Made by a program: the position numbers and the translations under genes. This document shows, one piece after another, positions 26,300 through 34,794 of a stretch of 64,000 nucleotides of DNA. Every line of letters starts with the position of its first letter. The first letter of the stretch is position 1. Source of the DNA: Chloroflexota bacterium (lineage in GTDB: Bacteria > Chloroflexota > UBA11872); assembly GCA_026706485.1 (NCBI GenBank), contig JAPOYR010000013.1:62001-126000 (forward strand). Direction: 5' to 3'. Below the pieces are notes generated by a model. The model was not told the origin of the DNA. It did no database searches and saw only the letters and a program-made list of their open reading frames with translations.

Positions 26300-28627
26300 A
26301 TGAAGATCGTCGGCTATTGCGATCCCCTGCACGTCGCGCCCGGCGACACGGTGCGCTTCATGGTCAGCAGCGCCCACCCAAGCTATCGGGCCGATCTCGT
26401 CCGGATCGTGCACTGCGACAACAATCCCCGCGGGCCCGGATTCAAGGCGCCGATGGTCGAATCCAGCATCAGCGGCGAGCACGCCGGCCGCGAGCAGGAA
26501 ATCCGGACCGGCTCCAGCGTGCAGATCCCCTACGCCGACGCACTGGGCCAGCTCGATAGCTTCACGGTCACGGCCTGGATCATGCCCACGATGCCGGAAA
26601 GGGAGGAGCCGCAAGCCGTCGTCACCCATGGTCTCGAAGCGCCAGAAAGCGCCGGGTACGGACTCTTCGTCGGCAGCGGCGGCCAGCTCGTCGGCCAGGT
26701 CGGGGACGGCGCGGGAGGCATCACCGTGGCCGGCCCCAGCGCGCCGCTTGCCGAACATCAGTGGACGTTCGCGGCCATGACCTATGACGCGGACTCGGGG
26801 CGGCTGGCGGTATATCAGCTTCCGAAGCACCCGTGGCCGGTTGAGCGCGGACGCGGGGTCGCGGTGACAACCGCGCCCGGCTCGCGCCCTTCGGAGGGCG
26901 CGCCGATGGTGATGGCCGCCGCGGTCGAGTCGCGCGAAGGCGGCAAGCTGCTCACGCACTCGCATTTCAACGGCAAGATCGACGCGCCGCGCGTCTACGA
27001 CCGCGCGCTCTCCAGCGACGAGATCGAAGCCCTGGCGCGCGGCGCCGACTCGCCGGCGGTCGAGGGGTTGGTGAGCGCCTGGGATTTCAGCCAGGACATC
27101 AGCACCTGCCACGTAACCGACGCCGGCCCACGCGGCCTCCACGGCCGCGCGGTGCAGATGCCCACCCGCGGCGTCACCGGCCACAACTACACCGGACAGG
27201 AGACGAGCTTTCGGCTCGCGCAGGACGAATACGGCGCCATCCACTTCCACGACGACGACCTCGAGGATGCCGGTTGGGAGGTCGATTTCGAGCTGACGGT
27301 GCCTGGCGACCTGCGCAGCGGCGTTTACGCCGCCTGGGTGCGGTCGGGCGACGATGAGGACTACATCACTTTCTTCGTGCGACCCGCCGACGATGCCGAG
27401 ACGGCTCCGATCGGCGTGTTGATGTCGACCGTCTCATACGTCACCTATGCCAACTTCCGCGACGTGGACGGTGGATTCTGGAGCCCGGAGCGCGTTCCCA
27501 ACGCGGATCCCAGCCTGAACCCGGCGGCGCACGAGTTCCTGCGGGCGAACCCGATGCCGGGGCTGTACGACTTTCACTCAGACGGGACGGGCGCGGCGCT
27601 GTGCTCGTGGCGCCGGCCGATCCTGAACATGCGCGCCACCTACCGCTACCGCGTCTGGTCGGCGCCGTCGCGGTTCCCGGCGGACCCCTACGTGATCGAC
27701 TGGCTGGAGGCCCGCGGCCTGGAATACGACGTGATCACCGACCACGACGTCCACGCCCAGGGCGCGGACCTGCTCAAGCGGCACCGCGTCATCATCTCCG
27801 CCTCGCATCCGGAGTACTGGACCTCGCCGATGATCGAGGGTCTCGAGGCCTATCTGAACGACGGCGGGCGCATGATGTATCTGGGCGGCAACGGCTTCTT
27901 CGGCGTGGCCGCCGTCGATCCAAACCGACCGCACGTCGTGGAGGTGCGGCGCTGGGGCACGAGCTGGCCCTTCGAGCATCCGCCGGCGGAACGAGTGCTC
28001 GCCACTACCGGCGAACTTGGCGGCGCCTGGCGCAACCGCGGCCGTCCGCCGCAGGCCCTGGTGGGCATCGGCTGCGGCTCGGCGGGCTTCGACAAGGGGG
28101 CGCCCTACGTCCGGCAGCCGGACAGCCACGATCCGCGCGCGGCGTTCATCTTCGAGGGCATTGGTGACGACGAGCCCATCGGCGATGTCCCGTCGCTAGT
28201 GGTCAATCACGGCGCCGCCGGCTACGAGATGGACCGGCTGGATTTCAGCCTCGGCACGCCGCCGCACACGCTGCTGCTGGCAACGTCGCTGGGGCACTCC
28301 GACAAGTACGTCGGGCTGGCCGACGAGGCGCTCTGGTACACGCGCGGCATCGACGGCGTGTCGGTGGGGGATCCGACAACCCCCGGCGAGTACCACCCGT
28401 TCATTCGCGCCGACATGACCTATTTCGAGACTCCCAATGGCGGCGGCGTGTTTTCGGTTGGCTCCATCGCCTGGCGCTCGTGCCTTTCCTACAACGACTA
28501 CGACAACACGGTTTCGCGCGTGACCGAGAACGTCGTGCGACGGTTCGCGTCGCCGGAGCCGCTGGCCGATCCGTCGGCCAATCCGGCTGTCATGTCGATG
28601 GCCGGCAAGTCTCGCCGAGAGGAGTAG
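26300..28627 (+). CDS. N,N-dimethylformamidase large-subunit-like protein with LamG-type domain
   Basis: A 775-residue protein from ATG 26300 with an AAAGGA site. Its length and order match the DMFase large subunit: an N-terminal beta region, a concanavalin/LamG-like domain (about 65-250; DSFTVTAWIMP, HFNGKIDAPRVYDRALSSDEI), then the DMFase/amidohydrolase-like core (about 370-750; VSYVTYANFRD, RYRVWSAPSRFPADPYVIDWLEARG, SASHPEYWTSPMIEGLEAYLNDGGRMMYLGGNGFF). Known DMFases bind iron through two Tyr and one Glu; Tyr380/383, Tyr448/450 and Glu505 are candidates. No small subunit is adjacent. Its stop is 4 nt from the decarboxylase start, implying a joint role in C-N bond cleavage of an amide or amine. 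Confidence 0.82.
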   Translation: MKIVGYCDPLHVAPGDTVRFMVSSAHPSYRADLVRIVHCDNNPRGPGFKAPMVESSISGEHAGREQEIRTGSSVQIPYADALGQLDSFTVTAWIMPTMPEREEPQAVVTHGLEAPESAGYGLFVGSGGQLVGQVGDGAGGITVAGPSAPLAEHQWTFAAMTYDADSGRLAVYQLPKHPWPVERGRGVAVTTAPGSRPSEGAPMVMAAAVESREGGKLLTHSHFNGKIDAPRVYDRALSSDEIEALARGADSPAVEGLVSAWDFSQDISTCHVTDAGPRGLHGRAVQMPTRGVTGHNYTGQETSFRLAQDEYGAIHFHDDDLEDAGWEVDFELTVPGDLRSGVYAAWVRSGDDEDYITFFVRPADDAETAPIGVLMSTVSYVTYANFRDVDGGFWSPERVPNADPSLNPAAHEFLRANPMPGLYDFHSDGTGAALCSWRRPILNMRATYRYRVWSAPSRFPADPYVIDWLEARGLEYDVITDHDVHAQGADLLKRHRVIISASHPEYWTSPMIEGLEAYLNDGGRMMYLGGNGFFGVAAVDPNRPHVVEVRRWGTSWPFEHPPAERVLATTGELGGAWRNRGRPPQALVGIGCGSAGFDKGAPYVRQPDSHDPRAAFIFEGIGDDEPIGDVPSLVVNHGAAGYEMDRLDFSLGTPPHTLLLATSLGHSDKYVGLADEALWYTRGIDGVSVGDPTTPGEYHPFIRADMTYFETPNGGGVFSVGSIAWRSCLSYNDYDNTVSRVTENVVRRFASPEPLADPSANPAVMSMAGKSRREE

Positions 28628-28631
28628 CCCC

Positions 28632-29852
28632 GTGGCCCAGGAGTTCGAGCGACACACGCCACACGACCCGCTGCCCATGCCGCCGCCGATGGACTTTCCG
28701 GAGGACGGCGCAGCCGAATCGGAGGTCCTGGGCGACGTGCACGCGCGGATCGCGGAGGATCCCTTCTCGGTCGAGCGCAACTTCGGCATCACCTACGTCG
28801 GGCCGCCGCATCCCATCGCAGAGCGCGTGGCGACGCTGACCCGGGGCACCTATTTCGTGGAGTGGGCGCGGCAGATGAATCCCGGCGCCTACGCCTTCGA
28901 GAAGGAAGCCATCCGCATGATGGCCAGCCTGCTTGGCCGGCCCGAGGCCACCGGCTTCATCACCAGTGGCGGCACCGAGTCCAACATGTCGGCCATGCGG
29001 CTGGCGCGCAACCTGGGCGGCAAGGCCGAACCCGAGATCGTCATGCCCACGTCGGCGCACTACAGCTTTCGGCTGGGCGCCGAATTGCTCGGCATCAAGC
29101 TGATAGAGACGCCGGTGGACGAGCGAATGGCGCCCGACATGGATGCGGTCAAGCGCGCCATCACGCCCAACACCGTCGGATTGATCTGCTCCGCGCCCGA
29201 GGGGAACTTCGGTCAGCTCGATCCAATCCCCGAGTTCGCCAGGCTGGCCCTGGAGCACGACCTGTATCTGCACGTCGACGGGGCGTTCGGCGGCTTCATC
29301 CTGCCGTTCATGCGCGAGCTTGGTCATGACCTCTGCGACTTCGATCTCAGCGTGCCGGGCGTCAGCTCATTCATGACCGACGGCCACAAGCTGGGCCAGT
29401 TGCCCGTGGCGACCGGATTCTTTCTGATCAGCGACGCGAGCCTGCTGGAGGCGGTGCCGCTGGATTGGACGTTCATCCACACCCTCACCGCCACCAAGCC
29501 CGGCGACCACGCCGCGACGGCCTGGGCCGTGATGCGGCACCTGGGACGCGCCGGCTACCGCGCCGCCACCGCGCGGCTGCTGGAGTCGGTGCGCATCGTG
29601 GTCGAGGGCATCGAGGCCATCGACGAGCTGCGGCTGATGGTGAAGCCGTTGATTAGCGTGATCAACTTCACCTCGGACACGGTGGACATGGAGCAGGTCT
29701 TCAACGAGCTCTCACGGCGCGGCTGGGGCAGCACCTTCGGCCACATGAACGGCCACGCCCGCATCCGCCTGTCGCTCCACCCCTACCGAGACGCCGACCA
29801 CGCCCACGGGTTCGTACAGGCGCTGGGAGAGTCGGTCCAAGCCGCCCGGTAG
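28632..29852 (+). CDS. PLP-dependent group II decarboxylase family protein (glutamate/aspartate decarboxylase-like)
   Basis: A 406-residue PLP enzyme starting at GTG 28632, its GAGGAG site overlapping the preceding stop. Hallmarks are SGGTESNMSAM (phosphate cup), the HxxH-like SAHYSF segment, HVDGAFGGF (Asp contacting the pyridine N) and Lys253 in TDGHKLG for the Schiff base. It is close to archaeal and bacterial MfnA-type tyrosine/aspartate decarboxylases and sphingosine-1-phosphate lyase relatives. With the DMFase-like partner it may process an N-acyl or formamide-type amino compound. The substrate is unknown. Confidence 0.87.
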   Translation: MAQEFERHTPHDPLPMPPPMDFPEDGAAESEVLGDVHARIAEDPFSVERNFGITYVGPPHPIAERVATLTRGTYFVEWARQMNPGAYAFEKEAIRMMASLLGRPEATGFITSGGTESNMSAMRLARNLGGKAEPEIVMPTSAHYSFRLGAELLGIKLIETPVDERMAPDMDAVKRAITPNTVGLICSAPEGNFGQLDPIPEFARLALEHDLYLHVDGAFGGFILPFMRELGHDLCDFDLSVPGVSSFMTDGHKLGQLPVATGFFLISDASLLEAVPLDWTFIHTLTATKPGDHAATAWAVMRHLGRAGYRAATARLLESVRIVVEGIEAIDELRLMVKPLISVINFTSDTVDMEQVFNELSRRGWGSTFGHMNGHARIRLSLHPYRDADHAHGFVQALGESVQAAR

Positions 29853-29911
29853 AAGGGTCCTCGCCCACATACACTCGTAGTCCCCGCGGCGCGAAACCTC
29901 TGCGTGCACGC

Positions 29912-29935
29912 AGGGGCGGTTCGCGAACCGCCCCT
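29912..29935. repeat. 24-nt perfect GC palindrome of the GGGGCGG family
   Basis: AGGGGCGGTTCG and its exact complement are joined without a loop and followed by ACTCGG. The same element type occurs at 18103-18390 and 24531-24554. It lies between convergent genes, where it may stop transcription or be a mobile REP-like unit. Confidence 0.6.
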
Positions 29936-29982
29936 ACTCGGACGATTCGTCACGGGCTGACCTAGCTCCGGTTGTCCACTCG

Positions 29983-30078
29983 TTAGTCACAGACCTCGCC
30001 TGGTGAGTAGTCGTATATTTCGGCTACCGAATAGTCATCGATTTCGACTAGCGAGTAGTAACAGACCTCGACTGGCGA
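29983..30078 (-). repeat. Four in-frame 24-bp tandem repeats (octapeptide tail)
   Basis: Units 30055-30078, 30031-30054, 30007-30030 and 29983-30006 encode SPVEVCYY, SLVEIDDY, SVAEIYDY and SPGEVCD-stop. The DNA copies differ mainly by substitutions, with no indels, and the last unit uses its final codon as the stop. Acidic and tyrosine-rich. Confidence 0.85.
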
Positions 30079-31137
30079 AGACCGACCTCTAAACCAATCG
30101 ATCGCCCTCTGTAGCGCGGAGCCGGCGGCGTCCTGGAAGTTCTCGAACAGCGTCGCCGATCTTGCCCAGACTTGCTTGGAAATCTCCTTCGACGTGTCCC
30201 AGGCGCCCAGCAGCGGATCGAAGCCAGCGTCCTTCCAACTCTTGGCCGCGGTGTAGAACTGGTAGCCCAGAAAGGCAAAGCCAACAAAGGCCAATGGCAA
30301 TACAAATGGGCTAATAACCGCCGTCAGCGCGGGGAAGATCATCACCAAACCGGCAATGATTCCGGTGATGCCGATCCCAACGGCAGTCCCCACGCCTAAC
30401 TCCTTCCATACCAGGTCAAAAAGCTCGCTTTGATCAATTTCGCCCTCTTGATACGACAGTCCGTGCTCCATGACGGCGAATACCCCGGCCGTAACAGGCC
30501 CAACCAGAGCCCCGGCCACCGTTACTCTCGCTGTCTGCCTGATGGCATCCTTCACGGCTTGCGTCCGCAGTGCCATTCGTGCCGCTTCAATCTCAGTGGC
30601 AGTCATTGGCTTCGCGCCTCTGGATCGATTCAGCACCGAGTCCTCGAAGATGCCCTCACTGGCGCTGTCGCCGCCGCCGAGGATGCGGGGAATGAAGTGG
30701 CTCCAGTCCCGGCTGCTGTGAAATCGCCGCAACGCTTCCGGCCCGCCCATGCGGATTTGACGCGGAATCGTCTCCCAAATCGCCTGCGCGCCAGCCCGAT
30801 CACGGTATGCGGCTCCTGCTCGACGGTAGTAGTCGGCCAAGTCCCGTGGCACGGAAATGAACTCGAGGTTCGCGCGCCAAACGTTGACAAACAACCCCGC
30901 GACCCAGAACGGTAAGGCGCCAGTGCGGACGTATTGCTGCACCTCCGGGTCTTTGGCGGCCTCCGTCAGGCCGTCGATGACGATTAGGTCCGACTCTTCG
31001 CTGACGGGGTCGGGCTCTTGGGCAAGAGCAGGGCGATCAAGAGCAACGTCTAGCCCGCCGGCCGCGAGGCTCGCAACTGAGAGCTGCAGGAAGCGTCTGC
31101 GGTTTAGCTCTGCGCGCTCGACAGCTTTGGACACCAT
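29983..31137 (-). CDS. Tat-exported orphan membrane protein with C-terminal octapeptide repeats
   Basis: A 384-residue protein of unknown family with lower GC than its neighbours. The N-terminus has a twin-arginine signal (ELNRRRFLQLSVASLAAGG), probably cleaved after ALAQ or kept as an anchor. The middle is helical (VPRDLADYYRRAGAAYRDRA). Hydrophobic segments lie at about 205-230 and 265-310 (VGIGITGIIAGLVMIFPALTA). The last 32 codons are four tandem 8-residue repeats of pattern S-x-x-E-(V/I)-x-(D/Y)-Y, the fourth ending at the stop. The start is convincing because of the Tat motif. Flanked by convergent and repeat-rich DNA, it may have been acquired horizontally. Confidence 0.75.
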   Translation of the reverse strand: MVSKAVERAELNRRRFLQLSVASLAAGGLDVALDRPALAQEPDPVSEESDLIVIDGLTEAAKDPEVQQYVRTGALPFWVAGLFVNVWRANLEFISVPRDLADYYRRAGAAYRDRAGAQAIWETIPRQIRMGGPEALRRFHSSRDWSHFIPRILGGGDSASEGIFEDSVLNRSRGAKPMTATEIEAARMALRTQAVKDAIRQTARVTVAGALVGPVTAGVFAVMEHGLSYQEGEIDQSELFDLVWKELGVGTAVGIGITGIIAGLVMIFPALTAVISPFVLPLAFVGFAFLGYQFYTAAKSWKDAGFDPLLGAWDTSKEISKQVWARSATLFENFQDAAGSALQRAIDWFRGRSSPVEVCYYSLVEIDDYSVAEIYDYSPGEVCD

Positions 31138-31141
31138 TGGC

Positions 31142-32233
31142 TCAGGCCCACGGATCGAGGGCGACTTTGATCACTCCGTCGGCGGGCATGGCTGAGCGGA
31201 CGAGCTCGATGCCCTGCGCGGCCTGGGCCAATGGCAGGCGGTGGGTGAGCATGCGGTCGAGCGGATAGCGCCCCGATTCGGCCAACTGGACGGCCGCGCG
31301 GACGGTCTGGGTCTCGTGACTGTTGACGCCGAGTACGCGGACCTCGCGGGCTACCAGCCGGTCCCAGGGCAGCTCGACCGGCGCGCCGCCTTTCGACCCG
31401 GCCATAACGAACGTGCCGAGTGGCCGCACCACCGAGGCCGCTTGGCCGGCCGCATGAGGACTGGCGGTTACGTCAATCGCGACGTCCACCAGGCGGCCTT
31501 CGGTGAGCGCCGCGATCTCGGCGAAGGTCGAATCGGAGGCAATCAGCGTGTCGGTGGCGCCAAACTCGCAGGCAAGCTCGAGCCGGGCGCGGTCCCGCAA
31601 CAAGCCCACCACGATGATCTGCCCGGCGCCAGCCGCGTGGGCCGCGATGGTGCAGGCCAGCCCCTGCGGTCCAGGTCCAAAGACGACGACCGTGTCGCCG
31701 ATGCCGGCATTCCCCAGCGTTTGCACCCAGCGGATGCCGTTGGCGAGCACCGCGCCGATCACGACGCCGACTTCGGGCGTGATCCGCTCAGAGACGCGAT
31801 GCACGCGGGCGCGCGGCGGCAGGTAGAGGAACTGGCCGTAGGCGCCCCAGAGGTGGGGCGGCTCGGCGGCGGAGACGCGACCGCCGTAGCCCTGCTCGTC
31901 GGCACACATCTGGTAGGAGCCGCGGCGGCACCACTCGCAGCGGCCGCAACCGAAGCTGGCCTCGACGATGACGCGGTCGCCGACGGCTGCCTGCCAGCGT
32001 TTGGCGGCGTCCGCGCCCACCCGTTCGATGCGGCCCACGATCTCGTGGCCCAGCAGGGCGGGGACGTTGCGGATGACGGCGGAGTGGCCGTCCCAGTGGT
32101 GGATGTCGCTGCCGCAGATGCCAGCAAGCTCGACGCGCAGCAGGCCGTCGTCGTCGCCGGTTTCGGGGAGTGGGAAGTCGCGCGGCTCGATGCGGTGCGG
32201 GGCCACGAGCACGGCGCCGCGGCTGACGGTCAC
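31142..32233 (-). CDS. Zinc-dependent alcohol dehydrogenase (medium-chain dehydrogenase/reductase)
   Basis: A 363-residue MDR enzyme starting at GTG 32231-32233. Catalytic zinc residues: Cys in GICGSDIHHW, His-Glu in LLGHEIVG and a third ligand downstream. The structural zinc has its four cysteines in CGRCEWCRRGSYQMC. The NAD(P)-binding motif is VVVFGPGPQGL. It resembles threonine/sorbitol-type dehydrogenases and probably oxidises a polyol or secondary alcohol. An interspersed repeat lies just upstream of its start. The next gene on the strand is unrelated. Confidence 0.9.
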   Translation of the reverse strand: MTVSRGAVLVAPHRIEPRDFPLPETGDDDGLLRVELAGICGSDIHHWDGHSAVIRNVPALLGHEIVGRIERVGADAAKRWQAAVGDRVIVEASFGCGRCEWCRRGSYQMCADEQGYGGRVSAAEPPHLWGAYGQFLYLPPRARVHRVSERITPEVGVVIGAVLANGIRWVQTLGNAGIGDTVVVFGPGPQGLACTIAAHAAGAGQIIVVGLLRDRARLELACEFGATDTLIASDSTFAEIAALTEGRLVDVAIDVTASPHAAGQAASVVRPLGTFVMAGSKGGAPVELPWDRLVAREVRVLGVNSHETQTVRAAVQLAESGRYPLDRMLTHRLPLAQAAQGIELVRSAMPADGVIKVALDPWA

Positions 32234-32243
32234 GTTGACTCGC

Positions 32244-32279
32244 CGGACTGGATTCCGGCCTCCGCCGGAAAGACGGAGG
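32244..32279. repeat. Interspersed CGTCATTCCGGCGGAGG-type repeat (inverted copy)
   Basis: Reads on the minus strand as CCGTCTTTCCGGCGGAGGCC followed by GGAATCCAGTCC, near-identical to the copy at 24462-24493. It lies immediately upstream of the alcohol dehydrogenase start, so it lies in the 5' leader or promoter. Confidence 0.6.
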
Positions 32280-32300
32280 GGGCGGCCGTTCGCCCGCCTT

Positions 32301-33323
32301 TCACGGGCGGCTTGCCAGGCAGCCGATGATGGTGTCCATGTGGACCACGAACTCCGCCGTCAGCTCGATGGCCTCGCCCAGCGTGGCTTGAGGATCCCAG
32401 GACCACGAGCCGTCCGGCTGTTGCGTCTCGACGAACCAGTCGCCCACGCGCACCGTCCAGTCGCGGTATTCGGCGTCTCCCGTGAGCTGATAGAGCAGCG
32501 CCGAGCCCCAGCCGCTCTTGCAGACCTGGGCATAGTCAAACTGGCGCGGCGTGCATTGCATCGAGAACGCCATGTAGTCCCGCGCGAGCGACAGATAGCC
32601 CGGTTGCGGGTCGACCATGTGCAGCCGGCAGAGGAAGGCTGCGGCAATGCCGCCCACCGTCCAGCGTTGCTTGCGGGCGGCTTGGGCCTCAACGGTGAAC
32701 CACGACTCCTCGCCTGCCTCGGCGATGACCAGCGCCTGACGCTCCCGTGACCAGGCATAGTGCAGCCGGTCGGGAAGTTCGCGCTGCGCCGCCCGCCAGA
32801 TCTGCTCCAGGAAGGCATGCACGGCTCGCGCTTCGTCGAGGCGCCCCAGGGCAATGCAGGCCAGACCGCAGCCGCAGGCGTACGGAACGTCCATCACGTC
32901 GCTCGGCGTGCCGTCGGCATCCAGGTCATTGATGAAGCCACCGGACTCCGGGTCCTGCAGCGTGAGGACAAAGTCGAGGCCGCGGCTGCTCAGGTCGAAC
33001 TGTCGCGCCATGTGCGCGCCGTAGACCAGCGTGGCGTTGCGATAGGCATAGGCGTCGGTCAACACCCGGCGCCCGCCGTCGAAATCGCCCTCCGGGGTGA
33101 ACATGTGCCCGCGAATCCAGCCACACAGCGCCGTGGCCGCGGCGGTTTCGCCGGCCACGGTGAAGGTCCACGGCACGCGGTAGAACCGGAAGCCATGCGA
33201 CGGGTCGCCGATGGAGCCGTCGGGATGCATGTGCCCAAGCAGCCAATCCACGCCGCGTCGCTTGGCGCCCGCGTACGACGCCAAGCGAGCGCGCAGATCG
33301 ATCGGCGAGGTGCTGGTCGTCAC
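32301..33323 (-). CDS. Alpha/alpha-toroid (terpenoid cyclase/prenyltransferase-like) protein, function unknown
   Basis: A 340-residue protein from GTG 33321-33323 (VTTSTSPIDLRARLASYAGAKRRGVDWLLGHMHPDGSIG). The frame continues upstream, but those codons (MVRQAHHERT) are the translated interspersed repeat, so I trimmed them. Repeated helix pairs with QxPxSGG/QQPDGSW-like turns (LTLQDPESGGF, VETQQPDGSW) suggest a toroid as in squalene cyclase or N-acylglucosamine epimerase folds. Histidines and tryptophans are plentiful, but no DxDD or equivalent motif is seen. Neighbours do not define a role. Confidence 0.68.
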   Translation of the reverse strand: MTTSTSPIDLRARLASYAGAKRRGVDWLLGHMHPDGSIGDPSHGFRFYRVPWTFTVAGETAAATALCGWIRGHMFTPEGDFDGGRRVLTDAYAYRNATLVYGAHMARQFDLSSRGLDFVLTLQDPESGGFINDLDADGTPSDVMDVPYACGCGLACIALGRLDEARAVHAFLEQIWRAAQRELPDRLHYAWSRERQALVIAEAGEESWFTVEAQAARKQRWTVGGIAAAFLCRLHMVDPQPGYLSLARDYMAFSMQCTPRQFDYAQVCKSGWGSALLYQLTGDAEYRDWTVRVGDWFVETQQPDGSWSWDPQATLGEAIELTAEFVVHMDTIIGCLASRP

Positions 33324-33366
33324 GGACTTGTGGCCCCTGTCACTCTCGGCGAACTCCGGCACCGTC

Positions 33367-33443
33367 CGTTCGTGGTGAGCTTGTCGAACCACGCACCTTC
33401 GGCGAGTTCGGAAGACGCCCTTCGACAGGCTCAGGGCGAACGG
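33367..33443. repeat. Interspersed hairpin repeat pair (GTTCGTGGTGAGC type)
   Basis: Two hairpin units, 33367-33393 (CGTTCGTGG...CCACG) and 33416-33443 (CGCCCTTCGACAGG...GGGCG), separated by 22 nt. This element is common in diverse environmental bacteria. In the minus frame it encodes the spurious MVRQAHHER peptide. It sits between divergent genes, so it may influence their promoters. Confidence 0.7.
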
Positions 33444-33599
33444 GATATTGACCGCACCACAACAATGATGCTGTACCAGTCATCGGCGGCCAGCTTATCC
33501 CCAGGCTCGGCGCGTCGACAGCGGATGCGCGGTCGCGCTACGGTCACAAACTCCTCAAGCTCGCAGCGGAAGCTGTCTGCGGATGTGCAAGGGAGCCGA

Positions 33600-34766
33600 A
33601 TGACGCTGGCCATCGACGCCTTCTATGGCGGCCACGTGGAGATGCCGAACCCGGGATTTCGGGGGCCGCCGGCGCACACGCGGCGGATGAGCGACGCACA
33701 CCTGGCCACGGTGTACGACGAGGCCTTGCGCTTCGCCGAGCTGATGGAGCGCACCAGCTACGACACCCTCTGGCTGGCCGAGCATCACTTTCAGCGCGAG
33801 GGCTACGGCTGCATCGGCAACGTGCCGCTGCTGAGCCTGTACCTGGCGCACCACACGAAGCGGCTCAAGTTCGGCGCGTTCTTCAACACGGTCACCGCCT
33901 GGCACCCGCTGCGGCTGGCCGAGGACTACGCCACCGTGGACGTGCTCACCGGCGGGCGGCTGCGCTTCGGCATCGGGCGCGGCTATGTCGCGCGCGAGGT
34001 CGAGACCCTCGGCGGACCCCTGCTCGACGACGCGGCCAACCGCGACCTGTTCGAAGAGCAGGTCGAGATCATGCTGAAGGCGTGGCACGAGCCGGAGTTC
34101 GCCCACGCGGGCCCGGCCTATCGCGTGCCCGCCGACGTGCCGCACATGTTCGACAACCTTGTTGACATAACGCTCGTGCCGCGGCCGGCGCACCTGCCGG
34201 TCGAAATCTGGCAGCCCATCACCAGCACCAAGCGGCGCGGCCTGGACTTCATGGCCCGGCATGGCATCAAGGGCGTGATCGCCGGCGGAACCGCGCCGGG
34301 CGGCCGCGCCGAGCAGGCGGCGGCGGTCTATCGCGACGCCCTGGCGCGGGCGGGGCGCGAGACGGAGCTTGGTGAGGGACTGGCGGTCGGATTCCAGATT
34401 CACCTCGCCGACAGCCGCGAGTCCGCCCTGCGCGAAGCGACCCCGTGGTGCGAGGAGCACCTCAAGGGGCTCGCGCCGTTGGGGCGGTATCCGCAGCTCA
34501 GCGAGGCCCAAATCCGGTCCACGGCCCAGGGCGAAGCGGCCTATGACGCGGGGCTGCCCACCATTCACGATCTGGATGCCGAGGGCACCTGGGTATGCGG
34601 GACACCCGAGCACGTACGCGACCATCTGAGCGGTTTGCTCGAACGCCTGCCCGGCCTGCGCCGCGTGTTCATACAGACCGGATCCCTGGGCGTGCCGCCG
34701 TTGGCCATGCGGGCCGACATCGAGTGGTTCGCGCAGGACGTGATGCCCGAGTTCGTCGCCGCATAG
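33600..34766 (+). CDS. LLM-class flavin-dependent (bacterial luciferase-like) monooxygenase
   Basis: A 388-residue protein from ATG 33600 with an AAGGGAG ribosome site; the frame is open far upstream but reads as shadow there. Luciferase-like TIM-barrel signatures: RTSYDTLWLAEHHFQREGYGCIGNVPLL, HPLRLAEDYATVDVLTGGRLRFGIGRGY, LPVEIWQPITSTKRRGLDFMARHGI and a C-terminal WVCGTPEHVRDHL. It uses FMNH2 or F420 to oxygenate an unidentified substrate such as an alkane, sulfonate, nitrilotriacetate or xenobiotic. Such enzymes are a known expansion in SAR202 Chloroflexota. Single-gene unit. Confidence 0.9.
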   Translation: MTLAIDAFYGGHVEMPNPGFRGPPAHTRRMSDAHLATVYDEALRFAELMERTSYDTLWLAEHHFQREGYGCIGNVPLLSLYLAHHTKRLKFGAFFNTVTAWHPLRLAEDYATVDVLTGGRLRFGIGRGYVAREVETLGGPLLDDAANRDLFEEQVEIMLKAWHEPEFAHAGPAYRVPADVPHMFDNLVDITLVPRPAHLPVEIWQPITSTKRRGLDFMARHGIKGVIAGGTAPGGRAEQAAAVYRDALARAGRETELGEGLAVGFQIHLADSRESALREATPWCEEHLKGLAPLGRYPQLSEAQIRSTAQGEAAYDAGLPTIHDLDAEGTWVCGTPEHVRDHLSGLLERLPGLRRVFIQTGSLGVPPLAMRADIEWFAQDVMPEFVAA

Positions 34767-34794
34767 GGCCGACCGCTCCTCGGTCAGGCGCCGC

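Noticed and set aside
32760-33599. 280-codon upstream extension of the LLM monooxygenase frame
   Set aside because: It is antisense of the toroid protein and then runs through the interspersed repeat; an ATG with a ribosome site at 33600 starts the recognised domain.
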